Shown here one piece after another: positions 26,093 to 36,500 of a stretch of DNA of 64,000 bases (its first letter is position 1; every line of letters starts with the position of its first letter). Made by a program: the position numbers and the translations under genes. Under the pieces are notes generated by a model. That model ran no database searches. It had not been told where the DNA came from and saw only the letters and a program-made list of their open reading frames with translations. The stretch spans positions 49,032 through 113,031 of the forward strand of contig NZ_RHOR01000007.1 in NCBI RefSeq assembly GCF_003946625.1. The letters are read 5' to 3'. The DNA comes from Companilactobacillus kedongensis. GTDB lineage: Bacteria > Bacillota > Bacilli > Lactobacillales > Lactobacillaceae.

Positions 26093-27004
26093 ATGATGGC
26101 ACAAGAAAATAACGCAATTTTACATATTGATCATCTACAAAAAAGATTTGGTAAGTTTCAAGCTTTAAAAAATGTCACTTTCGATGTTTATCCCGGAGAA
26201 ATATTCGGCTTTATCGGACCCAATGGGGCTGGTAAATCAACCACTATCCGAACTCTTCTAGGAATTTTACGTGCATCCGGTGGTACTGCTACATTATTTG
26301 GCAAAGATGTATACAAAGACTCCGTTTCTATTCATAAAAAATTGGCCTACGTACCGGGGGACGTCTACTTATGGCCTAATTTGACTGGTGGAGAAATCAT
26401 CGGTTTATTTTTGAAATTAGGCAACACTAAACATTCAGCAAAAACTGATGAAATGATTAAAAGATTCCAGTTAGATACTACTAAGAAAGCTCGAACATAT
26501 TCAAAAGGTAATCGTCAGAAAGTAGCTTTAGTCGCTGCTTTCTCAACGGATGCTGACTTCTACATTTTTGATGAACCAACTTCTGGACTTGATCCTTTGA
26601 ACGAAGAAATTTTTCAAAAGTCAGTCTTAGAACTAAAGCAGGCTGGCAAAGCAGTTCTTCTCTCCAGTCATATTCTTTCAGAAGTTGAAAAAATGTGTGA
26701 TCGTATCGGTATTATTCGTGACGGAGAGATTGTTGAAACGGGTTCTCTTTCTGACATGAGACATTTGACTAGAACTGTTATCCAATTTCAAACTATGGAA
26801 CCAACAACTGAACTAAAAGGTCTCGATGGAGTTCACAATATAGTTTTGGGATCAAATGGATTAACTACTTTCTCAGTCGACTCAGATCAAATGAGTTCAG
26901 TTATGGATTATCTATCCAGCAAAAAGATAGTTTCACTTCAATCTACTCCTCCAACTTTGGAAGATCTATTCATGAGATACTACAACTCAAATGAAGGGAG
27001 ATAG
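26093..27004 (+). CDS. ABC transporter ATP-binding protein
   Basis: 303 residues (a second ATG follows directly). Walker A GPNGAGKST near residue 43, Walker B IFDEPTSGLDP near 158 and the H-loop SSHILSEV near 193 are intact. The signature is YSKGNRQK instead of LSGGQ, a variant common in exporters of the YhaQ/polyketide-antibiotic type. Partner of the permease 5 bp downstream; the pair is under the divergent TetR regulator. Confidence 0.9.
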   Translation: MMAQENNAILHIDHLQKRFGKFQALKNVTFDVYPGEIFGFIGPNGAGKSTTIRTLLGILRASGGTATLFGKDVYKDSVSIHKKLAYVPGDVYLWPNLTGGEIIGLFLKLGNTKHSAKTDEMIKRFQLDTTKKARTYSKGNRQKVALVAAFSTDADFYIFDEPTSGLDPLNEEIFQKSVLELKQAGKAVLLSSHILSEVEKMCDRIGIIRDGEIVETGSLSDMRHLTRTVIQFQTMEPTTELKGLDGVHNIVLGSNGLTTFSVDSDQMSSVMDYLSSKKIVSLQSTPPTLEDLFMRYYNSNEGR

Positions 27005-27009
27005 CTATT

Positions 27010-28632
27010 ATGGAAAATCGTAATTTTCATCAAACCTTCTTCTTAACACGTTTCAGTTTAAAACGTGATTGGCTGAAATTAACCATTTGGTCCGGACTAC
27101 TAGTGGTCTTATTTGGAGCAGTAGCCGCTAAATTTACTACTATTTATGATTCTCAAGCTTCGATCAATGAAATCGTCAAAACCTTGAAATCACCTTCGAT
27201 GGTGTCATTGTTTGGTAAATTACCTGGTAGCGGTCCTTACAATACCGCGGACGTCTTTGCCGGTGAAATGACTGTTTTCATGGCTATTATTGCCGCAGTT
27301 ATGAATTTTTCTATTATTATTAAAAATACCCGTGGTGAAGAAGACTCTGGATTACTAGAAATTATTCAATCACACTCAGTCGGAAAATTATCTAATCTGT
27401 CTGCTTCTTTAATTGAATTATTCATTATTAATCTGTTGATTGGTCTACTATACGGTGTTGGATTACAAGTTGCTGATTTAGCCGGTACCGATACTAATGG
27501 TAACTTCTTATTAGGATTAGGTCTGGGAGCAGCCGGATTTATGTATGCTGCCATCGCTGCCTTTTTAGCACAATTAGTCGACAATTCTCGTTCAGTAACT
27601 ATCTGGTCTTACGTTATTTTGGGACTTATGTATATAGCTCGAATGACTACCGACGTTTCTCACCCTAAAGCCACTTGGTATGTCCCATTTGGCTGGGTCG
27701 AGAAATTCTCCACTTACCAAGATAACAATTGGACTCCTGTATTCTTAATGTTGGGACTTTCTTTGATTCTTTCTGTAGCGGCGTTATGGATCAATAATCA
27801 TCGTGATATTGGATCAGGAATCATAGCCACTAAACCTGGACGCGCTAAAGCTACAATCTTTTTACGCGGTCCATTAAGTTTGTTTTGGAGATTACACCGG
27901 ACTACCATTATTGTTTGGGTTATTGGATTGCTGGTTTTAGGTTTCACCTATGGTTCTATCTTCAATACTATCGGAGATATTCTCAAAACCAATCCCGCTA
28001 TGAAACAATTGGTTGGTACGGCTGCTGTCCATAAGGCTAATGTTTTGATCATTAAGCAATTTGTTGCCTTATTAATGATTGTCTTTGGTGTTCTGGCACT
28101 ATTCCCTGGTATGCAGATCATAAATTACCTTAAAACCGGTGAAAATAAAGGCTATCTAGAACTGATTCATTCAAAACCCGTCAGTCGTACTTACTTGTTC
28201 ACCAGTGTTCTGATATTAGGCTCCTTGACTAGTTTAATAGCTCTACTTGCTGGTATGTGGGGACTTCAATTAGGTGGTGCTTCTGTTATGAAGCATCCAA
28301 TTGAATTATCAGTCTTCCTACGTGGATTTTATGCTTATATTTCACCCGTCATGATAATGCTGGGAATATCAGCCTTTATTATTGGTTGGATTCCAAAAAT
28401 ATCAGTTATCGGCTATCTCTACGCAGGCTTTGCACTATTTGTAGAATACTTTGGCAAGTTGATCGACTTACCAAAATGGATTTCCAAGCTCACACCATTT
28501 GGTTACATAAATAAAGTTCCGGTTCATCAACTAGATATTGAAACCCTTTGGTGGCAACTAGCACTTGCTGCAATACTAATCATCTTGGGATATATTGGAT
28601 ATCACATTCGTGACTTAAACAGTGCCAATTAA
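27010..28632 (+). CDS. ABC exporter permease, 12 membrane segments
   Basis: 540 residues in two homologous halves of about six helices, each starting with a basic FLTRFSLKRDW or FLRGPLSLFWRLHRTT segment. Conserved TRGEEDSGLLEIIQSHSVGKL and KTGENKGYLELIHSKPVSRTYL blocks are typical of polyketide-antibiotic exporter permeases (TipC/YhaP-like) in Firmicutes. It forms the pump with the preceding ATPase. Substrate unknown; drug or antimicrobial export is inferred from family and TetR control. Confidence 0.88.
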   Translation: MENRNFHQTFFLTRFSLKRDWLKLTIWSGLLVVLFGAVAAKFTTIYDSQASINEIVKTLKSPSMVSLFGKLPGSGPYNTADVFAGEMTVFMAIIAAVMNFSIIIKNTRGEEDSGLLEIIQSHSVGKLSNLSASLIELFIINLLIGLLYGVGLQVADLAGTDTNGNFLLGLGLGAAGFMYAAIAAFLAQLVDNSRSVTIWSYVILGLMYIARMTTDVSHPKATWYVPFGWVEKFSTYQDNNWTPVFLMLGLSLILSVAALWINNHRDIGSGIIATKPGRAKATIFLRGPLSLFWRLHRTTIIVWVIGLLVLGFTYGSIFNTIGDILKTNPAMKQLVGTAAVHKANVLIIKQFVALLMIVFGVLALFPGMQIINYLKTGENKGYLELIHSKPVSRTYLFTSVLILGSLTSLIALLAGMWGLQLGGASVMKHPIELSVFLRGFYAYISPVMIMLGISAFIIGWIPKISVIGYLYAGFALFVEYFGKLIDLPKWISKLTPFGYINKVPVHQLDIETLWWQLALAAILIILGYIGYHIRDLNSAN

Positions 28633-28669
28633 AAAAAGAGCTCTGAGAATTTTTTCTCAGAGCTCTTTT
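28632..28669. terminator. Bidirectional terminator after the exporter
   Basis: AGAGCTCTGAGAA...TTCTCAGAGCTCT stem with A7 on the left and T4 on the right; serves both convergent genes. Confidence 0.85.
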
Positions 28670-28674
28670 CGTCT

Positions 28675-29151
28675 TTAAATTTGACCTATTTCCATTTCAA
28701 CGCCACTATTCAGTTTATCGCTTAAATAATTTTCAATATCTTTATAAGATTTATTAAAACTCATCTGAATTTGCTGAGGGCGGTTAGTATTAAAAACTAC
28801 CGCAACCTTAGGTTTCTTACCAGTAATCTCTATTGGTATAAGGGTTACATGAATTATTCGAGAGTAATCTAGAACACCAGAATAGAATCCATTTAAAATA
28901 ATCTTACTATTACCGATGCCGCCAACACCATTCATGATGGTCAACGTCAAAAATTCGGCTACCATAACGATATAAGCCAACTGGTTGGTTGGTGAGAACA
29001 ATAACCAAGCACCCATTACGACTGCAAAGATCAATGTTGATATCTTATAGATCGAACGGATTTCAATCTGTGATTGCCAGTAAATGTTATATACTGCACT
29101 CACGAAGAACATTATATCGATAACTACAATTATTATATTCATGGTTTTCAT
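28675..29151 (-). CDS. Membrane protein of unknown function
   Basis: 158 residues. Three hydrophobic helices in the first 90 residues (about 4-24, 36-53, 57-76), then a soluble beta-rich domain with VAVVFNTNRPQQIQMSF. Resembles hypothetical lactobacillar membrane proteins. Ribosome site AAGGGG precedes the ATG. Monocistronic; no function assigned. Confidence 0.7.
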   Translation of the reverse strand: MKTMNIIIVVIDIMFFVSAVYNIYWQSQIEIRSIYKISTLIFAVVMGAWLLFSPTNQLAYIVMVAEFLTLTIMNGVGGIGNSKIILNGFYSGVLDYSRIIHVTLIPIEITGKKPKVAVVFNTNRPQQIQMSFNKSYKDIENYLSDKLNSGVEMEIGQI

Positions 29152-29324
29152 CCCCTTTCTAATAATTGTAAATGACTATCATGCTTAATACAAATCATTC
29201 GACGCCCTTTATTATATAAGTATTTTGATAGTTGTTAAGCCAGCCTAATTTTATTTTTTAATTTGTTTAAAATCAGATAATTCCATGTTATCATGTTTAA
29301 AGATTAATTAGGAGGTAGCGAGGC

Positions 29325-30689
29325 TTGAAAGATAATAACAAGAAACATGAGAGCCTGATTCACTACGCAAATGGTCCTTCACTTGAAGAAATCAATGATA
29401 CTGTTGAAGTTCCAAATGATGCTGGCTTTTTCAAAACATTACTAGCTTATAGCGGCCCTGGGGCTCTGGTCGCTGTCGGTTATATGGATCCAGGTAACTG
29501 GGTCACATCCATCGCGGGTGGTGCACAATTTAAATACAAACTGTTATCAGTTATTCTAATATCCAGTTTGATTGCTATGCTATTACAATATATGGCGGCA
29601 AAATTAGGAATTGTTACTGGTCGTGATTTAGCTCAACTAACTAGAGATAATACTAGTAAAGGTGTGGGATTTATTCTTTGGATCGTCACCGAATTAGCAA
29701 TTATGGCAACTGATATAGCCGAGATCATCGGTTCAGCGATCGCCCTGAAATTGCTCTTCAATATCCCTATACTCTGGGGTGTTATCATTACCGCTTTTGA
29801 CGTTCTATTATTATTGATACTAATGAAATTAGGATTTAGAAAAATTGAAGCAATCGTAGCTGCTTTGATCATGGTAATTCTGGCTGTCTTCTTATATGAA
29901 GTAGTCTTGGCACAACCTAACATGGGACAAATGGTCGTTGGATTTGTTCCAGATCCTGTTATTTTACAAAATCAAAGTATGCTTTATATTTCCTTAGGTA
30001 TTGTTGGTGCCACCGTTATGCCGCACAACCTTTACCTGCATTCTTCGATTTCACAGGCAAGAAAATATGATCGTAACGATTATAAGAGTGTTAAAAAGGC
30101 TGTTCGTTTCTCGACTTGGGATTCAAATATTCAATTAACATTAGCTTTTATTGTTAATACATTGCTCTTACTTTTAGGAGCTGCTTTATTTTATGGTACT
30201 AAGAGTGACCTCGGCCGTTTCGTTGATCTATTTAACGCTTTACAAGATCCAAAGATTGCCGGAGCTGTAGCAAGTCCACTTCTAAGTACATTGTTTGCCA
30301 TTGCCTTACTGGCATCTGGTCAAAACTCTACAATTACAGGAACTCTATCCGGTCAGATAGTTATGGAAGGTTTCGTCCATATGAAGATGAAGCTTTGGGC
30401 AAGACGTGTTATCACACGTTTACTATCAATTATTCCAGTTATCGCTTTCGCCGTTATCTATAATGGTAACGAAGCTAAGATCGAATCACTTTTGACATTT
30501 TCACAAGTATTCTTGAGTGTTGCTTTACCATTCTCAATTTTCCCACTGATCAAATACTCCAGTAGTAAAGAACTTATGGGTAAATTTGCCAATAATAAAA
30601 CTATTAAATGGATCGGTTATTTAATAGCCGTTATCCTGACTATTCTAAACATCTGGTTGATTTATACTACATTCGTACCCGCTGTTTAA
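29325..30689 (+). CDS. mntH: Nramp manganese/divalent-metal transporter
   Basis: 454 residues from a TTG behind GGAGGTAGCGAGG. Eleven hydrophobic segments. The metal-binding MDPGNW motif near residue 55 and MPHNLYLHS near 232 are the Nramp signatures. Imports Mn(II) with protons, important for oxidative-stress tolerance in lactobacilli. The N-terminal 40 residues are hydrophilic. No obvious MntR box was identified. A compact terminator follows. Confidence 0.95.
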   Translation: MKDNNKKHESLIHYANGPSLEEINDTVEVPNDAGFFKTLLAYSGPGALVAVGYMDPGNWVTSIAGGAQFKYKLLSVILISSLIAMLLQYMAAKLGIVTGRDLAQLTRDNTSKGVGFILWIVTELAIMATDIAEIIGSAIALKLLFNIPILWGVIITAFDVLLLLILMKLGFRKIEAIVAALIMVILAVFLYEVVLAQPNMGQMVVGFVPDPVILQNQSMLYISLGIVGATVMPHNLYLHSSISQARKYDRNDYKSVKKAVRFSTWDSNIQLTLAFIVNTLLLLLGAALFYGTKSDLGRFVDLFNALQDPKIAGAVASPLLSTLFAIALLASGQNSTITGTLSGQIVMEGFVHMKMKLWARRVITRLLSIIPVIAFAVIYNGNEAKIESLLTFSQVFLSVALPFSIFPLIKYSSSKELMGKFANNKTIKWIGYLIAVILTILNIWLIYTTFVPAV

Positions 30690-30714
30690 AAGCTGCCAAT
30701 CGGCGGCTTTTTTT
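30689..30714 (+). terminator. Terminator after mntH
   Basis: AAGCTGCC/GGCGGCTT hairpin with loop AATC, followed by T7; it overlaps the end of the stop codon. Confidence 0.85.
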
Positions 30715-30766
30715 ATTTTCTGTATTATTTAACCGATATATCTAGTAAAATGAAAATAGCGAATAA

Positions 30767-30820
30767 ATCATTGAAGCTATACATTTCAGAGAAATTTGTG
30801 TATTATATGTCTTCAATGAT
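30767..30820. repeat. 10-bp inverted repeat upstream of the TerC gene
   Basis: ATCATTGAAG (30767-30776) and CTTCAATGAT (30811-30820) enclose a promoter-like TATTAT. May be a leader hairpin or an operator. Confidence 0.5.
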
Positions 30821-30848
30821 AAAAACATAAAGTGAGGAAATGTTCTGA

Positions 30849-31613
30849 TTGAATGCAATTATTAATATGTATGCACCATTCTTTGACTTACATAACTGGG
30901 CAACCGTTATTGAGTCAGGTGAGGATTGGCTGATCATCTTTTCGTTGGTCATCATGGAATGTATCTTGTCCGTTGATAATGCCGTTGTTTTAGCAGCCCA
31001 AACGCAAACCTTACCAGATAAAAAAGACCAAGAAAAATCTCTTTTTTATGGTCTGATCGGTGCTTATATTTTTAGATTTCTAGTAATTGGTATTGGTGTT
31101 TACTTAATTAACTTTTGGGCTATCAAAGCCTTTGGTGCTCTATACTTATTCTACTTGTTCATAAAACACTTCTTTTTGGATAAGAATAAGAATGAATCCG
31201 AAGTGCCTAAGAAAAAACCTGCCCCTAAAGGTTGGAGAAAGCATCTCCATATTTCACTATTTTGGCAAGTCGTTATCTCGATCGAATTAATGGATATTGT
31301 TTTCTCAATTGATTCCGTACTGGCTTCTCTAGCTATTTCTCATAATCCTGTCATCGTACTTATTGGTGGTATGATCGGTATTTTAGCCATGAGAGGTATC
31401 GCTGAAGTAATTATGGGACTAATGGGTAAAATTCCCGAATTGCAGGGTATGGCTTATGTTCTGATCCTGTTTATTGCCATTAAGCTATTCTTATCAATTC
31501 CAATGATCAACATCCATATTCCAAATATGGTCTTCGTCGTTTTCTTAGTTGGTGCTATTATTGTTACTTTGATAATCCACTATATTAATAACAACAAAAA
31601 GCAAAAAAACTAA
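30849..31613 (+). CDS. TerC-family membrane protein
   Basis: 254 residues from a TTG behind GTGAGGAAA (an ATG six codons later is possible). Seven hydrophobic helices. The acidic motifs ECILSVDNAVVLAAQ and ELMDIVFSIDSVLAS are hallmark metal-coordinating segments of TerC/YceF/YjbE proteins, associated with manganese export during metallation of exported proteins. Follows mntH, so a joint role in Mn balance is plausible. No yybP-ykoY riboswitch was seen upstream. Confidence 0.9.
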   Translation: MNAIINMYAPFFDLHNWATVIESGEDWLIIFSLVIMECILSVDNAVVLAAQTQTLPDKKDQEKSLFYGLIGAYIFRFLVIGIGVYLINFWAIKAFGALYLFYLFIKHFFLDKNKNESEVPKKKPAPKGWRKHLHISLFWQVVISIELMDIVFSIDSVLASLAISHNPVIVLIGGMIGILAMRGIAEVIMGLMGKIPELQGMAYVLILFIAIKLFLSIPMINIHIPNMVFVVFLVGAIIVTLIIHYINNNKKQKN

Positions 31614-31620
31614 AACTGGT

Positions 31621-31773
31621 CGCCTACGGTTTCGAGTAATTCCACCTGTTATGCGACCGACCCAAGCCAAGGTCTGGGGTCTCGATTTTGAGCTTTGCTT
31701 ACACAAATCTCAGAATCGTCAGTGGAGTAAAACTCCACTAGCACAACTGATTCCATTACTCGAAACCTTCGGC
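31621..31773 (+). repeat. Dispersed palindromic element copy 7 (orientation A)
   Basis: Outer stem TTTCGAGTAATTCC pairs with TTCCATTACTCGAAA. Core TTGAGCTTTGCTT, CAAATCTCAGAATCG and the AGTGGAGT/ACTCCACT side hairpin are present. Starts 8 bp after the TerC gene. Confidence 0.87.
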
Positions 31774-31796
31774 TAGATATAATTTAACTATAAATA

Positions 31797-31839
31797 GAGC
31801 TCTTGAATCTGGATATATTTCCCGGTTCAAGAGTTTTTT
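31797..31839 (+). terminator. Terminator between elements 7 and 8
   Basis: CTCTTGAA...TTCAAGAG stem followed by T6. Confidence 0.8.
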
Positions 31840-31892
31840 ATATGGCCTTATAAATACAAGCAACTTTAAACATCAAATATAACTACTAATTA

Positions 31893-32065
31893 GCCACTGA
31901 AATTAAGAAATTTTGACAGCTGTGAATATGGTGTTAGAGCGTTAGCTCTTACACCATGGGACGAGTTTTGAAATTCGCGTTCTTTGCGAAGTTCAAAATC
32001 GAGACGAAAGACCTCGATTTTCGTCGGTCCCCACAGCAGTCAAAATTTTTTAATTTCAGTGGCGG
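31893..32065 (-). repeat. Dispersed palindromic element copy 8 (orientation B)
   Basis: Outer stem CCACTGAAATTAAGAAATTT pairs with AATTTTTTAATTTCAGTGG. The GTGTTAGAGC/GCTCTTACAC side hairpin and the AAATTCGCG...CGAAGTTCAAAATCGAG core are present, plus a GAAAGACCTCGATTTTC variant arm. Confidence 0.85.
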
Positions 32066-32206
32066 AATCCCCCAAATTTAAATCTTTAAAAAAACAAAAA
32101 AATAAACGACAAATTTTCAATAACATTGAAAACTCACCGATTAATATAATTGCATTATTAATATTTTATACTCAATGAAACATAGCCGGAGGAAAAAAGA
32201 CTACAT

Positions 32207-33043
32207 CTAATTCTTCTTATTTCTAAATCGAGAAGGTGCAACCCCGGTATACTTCTTGAAAGTTTGACTGAAATAACTCATTCTACGAAAACCTAAACGC
32301 TTAGAAACATCATTAATGCTCAAATCAGTTTCCTTCAAAAGCAACATCGCCTGTTGAATTTTTCTAGCATTCAAATAAACTGAAAAGCTAAGTTTGGTTT
32401 CTTTTTTGAAAAGCTTGCTAAAATAAAAATCTGACAAATAGACGCTCTTAGCTACTCGATCAAGCGTCAATCTCTTATCTAAATTGTTATCAATAAATTC
32501 AATTGCTGAAATAATTGCTTCATTAGATGTAGATAAATTACTTAGTTGTTGTAAAGCTGTGGCTTCATTCTCATCAAGTCCATCGATAATATCCTCTACC
32601 TTGAGTGGATATTTCATAATAAAAGAGTCGATCCCCGAATTATCGATAATCAACTGTGATACATTTTCAATGAGATTCTTCAGAAAAACACAATGTCGTT
32701 TTAATTCGTTATAAATCAAAACATTATCTTTGCCAGTCGTATTAACTGGAAAAATAGCTGCGACCTTTCCAACTATTTGATTGATCTCATTGATCATAAT
32801 TGGACGATCAGCATATTCAATGTGGTAAAGAAGTTTATGACTTTTAATATTAGATAAATTAAACTTTTCGTTCAACAGTGGTAAAACATCACTACCACTA
32901 GTATCGCCAACAGTTTTTACAACTAAGGAATTATTATCTAAAATACAAATGACAATATTATTGGATATTGCGTAACTCTGCAGCAACCGAATTAGCATCT
33001 TTTCCTTACTCGAAAGTAAAGCATTCAGATCAAATTCTTCCAT
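32207..33043 (-). CDS. AraC-family transcriptional regulator
   Basis: Start MEEFDLN is chosen over an upstream GTG because GGTG lies 7 bases before the ATG. 278 residues. N-terminal 150 residues form a sensor-like domain (PocR/GAF-like pattern, unassigned). The C-terminal ~100 residues hold two helix-turn-helix motifs: LDRVAKSVYLSDFYFSKLFKKET and INDVSKRLGFRRMSYFSQTFKKY, ending GVAPSRFR. Located 12 bp after the DUF488 gene and probably co-transcribed with it. Target unknown. Confidence 0.87.
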   Translation of the reverse strand: MEEFDLNALLSSKEKMLIRLLQSYAISNNIVICILDNNSLVVKTVGDTSGSDVLPLLNEKFNLSNIKSHKLLYHIEYADRPIMINEINQIVGKVAAIFPVNTTGKDNVLIYNELKRHCVFLKNLIENVSQLIIDNSGIDSFIMKYPLKVEDIIDGLDENEATALQQLSNLSTSNEAIISAIEFIDNNLDKRLTLDRVAKSVYLSDFYFSKLFKKETKLSFSVYLNARKIQQAMLLLKETDLSINDVSKRLGFRRMSYFSQTFKKYTGVAPSRFRNKKN

Positions 33044-33055
33044 AATATTCACCGA

Positions 33056-33418
33056 CTATTTTATTTTCTTCTTTAAATATTCTATTAGTACTCTAGCGTT
33101 GTTATTTTCTTGATCTTTAGCACCATAAAGTATCAAAACATCCTGATCTTTAAGGGCTGATTTAACTTCATTTATGAATTTATCAGTATTTTCATTAGCG
33201 TCTAATTCTGCTAAGTACTTTTCTTTAAATTCAGTAAATTTTTCTGGATCATGACCAAACCATTTTCTAAGTTCAGACGTTGGGGCAATTTCTTTAGCCC
33301 AAATATCCAAACTAGCTCTAACTTTTGACATCCCTCTAGGCCATACACGATCAATTAAGATCCTGTATCCAGCGGGTAATTCTTTATCATATATACGTCT
33401 AACTAATAATTCGTGCAT
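33056..33418 (-). CDS. DUF488-family protein
   Basis: 120 residues, full length for the family. VRRIYDKELPAGYRILIDRVWPRGMSK and WAKEIAPTSELRKWFGHDPEKF are the conserved DUF488 blocks. Biochemical role is unknown. First gene of a two-gene unit with the AraC regulator. Confidence 0.88.
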   Translation of the reverse strand: MHELLVRRIYDKELPAGYRILIDRVWPRGMSKVRASLDIWAKEIAPTSELRKWFGHDPEKFTEFKEKYLAELDANENTDKFINEVKSALKDQDVLILYGAKDQENNNARVLIEYLKKKIK

Positions 33419-33703
33419 AATTATTTTAGGCCTCTTTTGATTTAATCAGTGATAATTATATCATAGTATATATTGATATTTTTGTGATCTCTGCCCTTTC
33501 TGAAAATAATGAAAGGGCTTTAACTTTTTGATCATAATTTCTAAACAAATTTTCTTTTTAGGGTAACCAAATGTTATTTCAAAATTAACTAAAATTTGTC
33601 CTATTCGGGTGTTCCCTTATCATATATACGTTTAGCGCCGTTCAGTGTTTCATTTAGCCCGAAAGCCTTTTGAATTAATGTTCCTATAATTGTATCATAG
33701 CAG
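33419..33703. other. Intergenic region upstream of opuC
   Basis: Contains a GCCCTTTC...GAAAGGGC hairpin (33493-33518) with only a weak T tract. Two similar ATAATTRTATCATAG segments occur, near 33452 and 33688. No gene is seen; probably carries the divergent promoters. Confidence 0.5.
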
Positions 33704-33730
33704 ATGTTGTTAAATTTTATAGGAGGTTTT

Positions 33731-34945
33731 ATGTCTACTGCTAAAGATACTGCTCAAGAAATAGTTTCGTTTAGAAATGTAGCAAAGAAATATCGTGGCG
33801 GTTCTGTTGGTGTTGAAAACATCAATGTAACTATCAAAGAAGGAGAATTTGTTTGTTTCATTGGAACATCTGGTTCTGGTAAAACTACCACCATGCGAAT
33901 GATAAATCGAATGATTGATCCTAGTAAAGGGAAGATCACATTCAAGGGACACAATATCAGACATTACGATCCCGTTAAACTTAGACGTACTATCGGATAC
34001 GTAATTCAAAACAACGGATTGATGCCCCACATGACGATTCAAGAAAATATTACGCTGGTCCCTAAACTTCTCAAATGGCCACAAGAAAAAATGGATAAAA
34101 AAGCTCACGAACTGATCAAGCTAGCTGACTTGCCAGAAAGTTTTCTGGATCGTTATCCAGCTGAACTATCTGGTGGACAGCAACAAAGAATCGGCGTTGT
34201 CCGAGCCCTCGCCGCTGATCAAGATTTGATTTTGATGGATGAGCCCTTCGGAGCACTAGATCCGATCACTCGTGATGATTTGCAGGAATTGATCAAACAT
34301 CTTCAAGAAGAACTTGGTAAGACGATCGTCTTCGTTACCCACGATATGGATGAGGCCCTAAAGTTGGCTACACATATTGTCATTATGGATAGCGGACATG
34401 TAATTCAAGATGATACGCCGGATAATATTCTGCAACACCCAGCAAACGACTTTGTCAAAGATTTGTTAGGTGAAGAACGTCTGTTGCAAGCTCAACAAAA
34501 TACCCTCTCAGTAAGTGATATCATGTCGACTAACCCCGCTAAGATAACACTTGGGAAATCCCTAGCTGAGGCTATTAGAACAATGAGTTTGCGTCACGTT
34601 GATTATCTTTTGGTAACTGATGATGACAATAAACTAAAAGGTTATATTGATCTAGAAACGATCAACGAAAGATATTCAAAAGATGCTAGTGTCAGTGACA
34701 TCTACAATCGAACTAGAATGAAGTTCAAAAAAGATTCGTACTTACGAGATACTAGTGAAAAAATCCTTAAACAAGGTTATAAATACGTTCCGATCGTCGA
34801 TAAAGATAATTATCTAATTGGAACTGTTACAAGAGCATCATTAGTAAATATTATTTATGATGCTATTTGGGGTAAAGAAGAGCTAGATAACCCTGATGAA
34901 ATTAAGCTTCCCGCTTCAATTGCTAAGGGAAGTGATAAATCGTGA
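33731..34945 (+). CDS. opuCA: Osmolyte (glycine betaine/carnitine/choline) ABC transporter ATPase
   Basis: Start ATG 33731 behind ATAGGAGG; 404 residues. ATPase part has Walker [10 protein letters not shown], the signature LSGGQQQR and [11 protein letters not shown]. Two CBS domains occupy about 255-370 ([47 protein letters not shown]), the ionic-strength or c-di-AMP sensing part of OpuCA/OpuA ATPases. First gene of a four-gene operon with overlapping starts and stops. Confidence 0.93.
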   Translation: MSTAKDTAQEIVSFRNVAKKYRGGSVGVENINVTIKEGEFVCFIGTSGSGKTTTMRMINRMIDPSKGKITFKGHNIRHYDPVKLRRTIGYVIQNNGLMPHMTIQENITLVPKLLKWPQEKMDKKAHELIKLADLPESFLDRYPAELSGGQQQRIGVVRALAADQDLILMDEPFGALDPITRDDLQELIKHLQEELGKTIVFVTHDMDEALKLATHIVIMDSGHVIQDDTPDNILQHPANDFVKDLLGEERLLQAQQNTLSVSDIMSTNPAKITLGKSLAEAIRTMSLRHVDYLLVTDDDNKLKGYIDLETINERYSKDASVSDIYNRTRMKFKKDSYLRDTSEKILKQGYKYVPIVDKDNYLIGTVTRASLVNIIYDAIWGKEELDNPDEIKLPASIAKGSDKS

Positions 34946-35580
34946 TTAACTTTCTCAACCAACATGGTTCTGAACTAATCATCAAAACTTGGGAGCAAAT
35001 TTATATTTCAGCTCTAGCTTTATTCCTAGGAATTCTAGTCGCTGTTCCTCTCGGCATCATTTTGACAAGATACGAAAAAACTGCCAAATACGTGATGTCA
35101 ATCTCGAGTATGTTACAAACAATTCCTTCCTTAGCACTACTTACTTTAATGATCCCAATTTTTGGTATCGGTAAGTTGCCTGCTATCGTGGCATTATTTA
35201 TATATTCATTATTACCAATTTTACGTAATACATATATTGGTATGAACAAGGTCAATAAAAACTTGATCGACGCTGCCAAAGGACTAGGAATGACCACCGC
35301 ACAATCGATTTTTAAAGTCGAAATACCGATGGCAATGCCGATCATTATGGCGGGTATTAGACTATCAGCCGTTTATGTTATCTCTTGGTCTACTCTAGCT
35401 TCCTATATTGGAGCCGGTGGGCTTGGTGACTTTATCTTTAATGGTTTAAATTTGTACAATCCAGCCTTAATCATTGGTGGTACGATTCCCGTTTCAATTT
35501 TGGCCATTTTAACTGATTATCTCTTAGGAAAATTTGAGAAAAAAGTTACTCCCGTTACGAAAAGTGGGGTGAAAAAGTGA
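34942..35580 (+). CDS. opuCB: Osmolyte ABC transporter permease
   Basis: 212 residues. GTG start overlaps the opuCA stop (GTGA). Six hydrophobic segments and the EAA-type loop [21 protein letters not shown] (about 108-128), which contacts the ATPase. Pairs with the OpuCD permease. Confidence 0.92.
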   Translation: MINFLNQHGSELIIKTWEQIYISALALFLGILVAVPLGIILTRYEKTAKYVMSISSMLQTIPSLALLTLMIPIFGIGKLPAIVALFIYSLLPILRNTYIGMNKVNKNLIDAAKGLGMTTAQSIFKVEIPMAMPIIMAGIRLSAVYVISWSTLASYIGAGGLGDFIFNGLNLYNPALIIGGTIPVSILAILTDYLLGKFEKKVTPVTKSGVKK

Positions 35581-36500
35581 AATTCTTCAAAAAAATCTTT
35601 ACCATCATTTCACTCTTAACACTGCTGACCGTTTCAGGTTGCGGCTGGCCAGGACTTGGTGATTCTTCTAAGAACACCATTAAAGTTGCCAGTCTTTCAA
35701 CTACTGAATCAATGATCATGTCTGAGATCATTATGCAATTGATCTCACATGAAACTAATTATAAAACTGCTCTAGTCAATAACCTTGGATCTGGACAACT
35801 GATCCACGAAGCCTTGATGCGTGGTGACGCTGATATTGCGGCGGAAAATTTTACTGGTAATGAATTGATCACTACCTTACACCACCCTGCAATCAAGGAT
35901 CGAACCAAAGCTAATCGCGTAGTCACAAAGCTCTACAAGAAACGCTTTGATGAAACTTGGTTCCCAACATATGGATTTTCCAATACTTACAATATGTTGG
36001 TCACTCAGAAAACAGCTAAAAAATATCACTTGAACAACATCAGTGATATGAAAAAAATCGCTTCTAAAATAAATATTGGTGCCGATAACATTTGGATCAA
36101 TCGTCCTGATGATGGCTACCCTGCTTTTGCGCAAGCTTATGGTTTTGAATTCAAGCGTGTCTATCCAATGCAGATCGGATTAGTTTATTCAGCCGTATCC
36201 GCGGGAAAAATGGAAGCCGTTTTAGGATATTCAACCGATGGACGTATCAAGAGTTATAATTTGAAGATTTTACCAGATGATAAAAAATTCTTTCCACCAT
36301 ATGACGTAAGCATGGTTGTAAACAATAATATCTTGCGTGAACATCCTCAACTTAAACCGATCTTGCATCGTCTTGATGGCCAAATATCACTATCACAAAT
36401 GCAAAGCATGAACTATCAAGTTGATAACAATTTAAAAGAGCCTACAGAAGTGGCTCATCAATTCTTAGTTAAAAATAATTATTTCAGAGGTGATAAATAA
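35577..36500 (+). CDS. opuCC: Osmolyte ABC transporter substrate-binding lipoprotein
   Basis: 307 residues. GTG start overlaps the opuCB stop. Lipobox VSGC with Cys22 as the lipidated residue. OpuAC-type periplasmic-binding fold: [16 protein letters not shown] and [20 protein letters not shown]. Captures quaternary ammonium osmolytes at the outer face of the membrane. Confidence 0.92.
   Translation: MKFFKKIFTIISLLTLLTVSGCGWPGLGDSSKNTIKVASLSTTESMIMSEIIMQLISHETNYKTALVNNLGSGQLIHEALMRGDADIAAENFTGNELITTLHHPAIKDRTKANRVVTKLYKKRFDETWFPTYGFSNTYNMLVTQKTAKKYHLNNISDMKKIASKINIGADNIWINRPDDGYPAFAQAYGFEFKRVYPMQIGLVYSAVSAGKMEAVLGYSTDGRIKSYNLKILPDDKKFFPPYDVSMVVNNNILREHPQLKPILHRLDGQISLSQMQSMNYQVDNNLKEPTEVAHQFLVKNNYFRGDK

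Noticed and set aside
30715..30848. yybP-ykoY manganese riboswitch before the TerC gene
   Set aside because: The conserved GGGGAGUAG-type bulges are absent; only a simple inverted repeat is seen.
31984..32178. 64-codon ORF at 31984
   Set aside because: It starts within element copy 8 and has no ribosome site.
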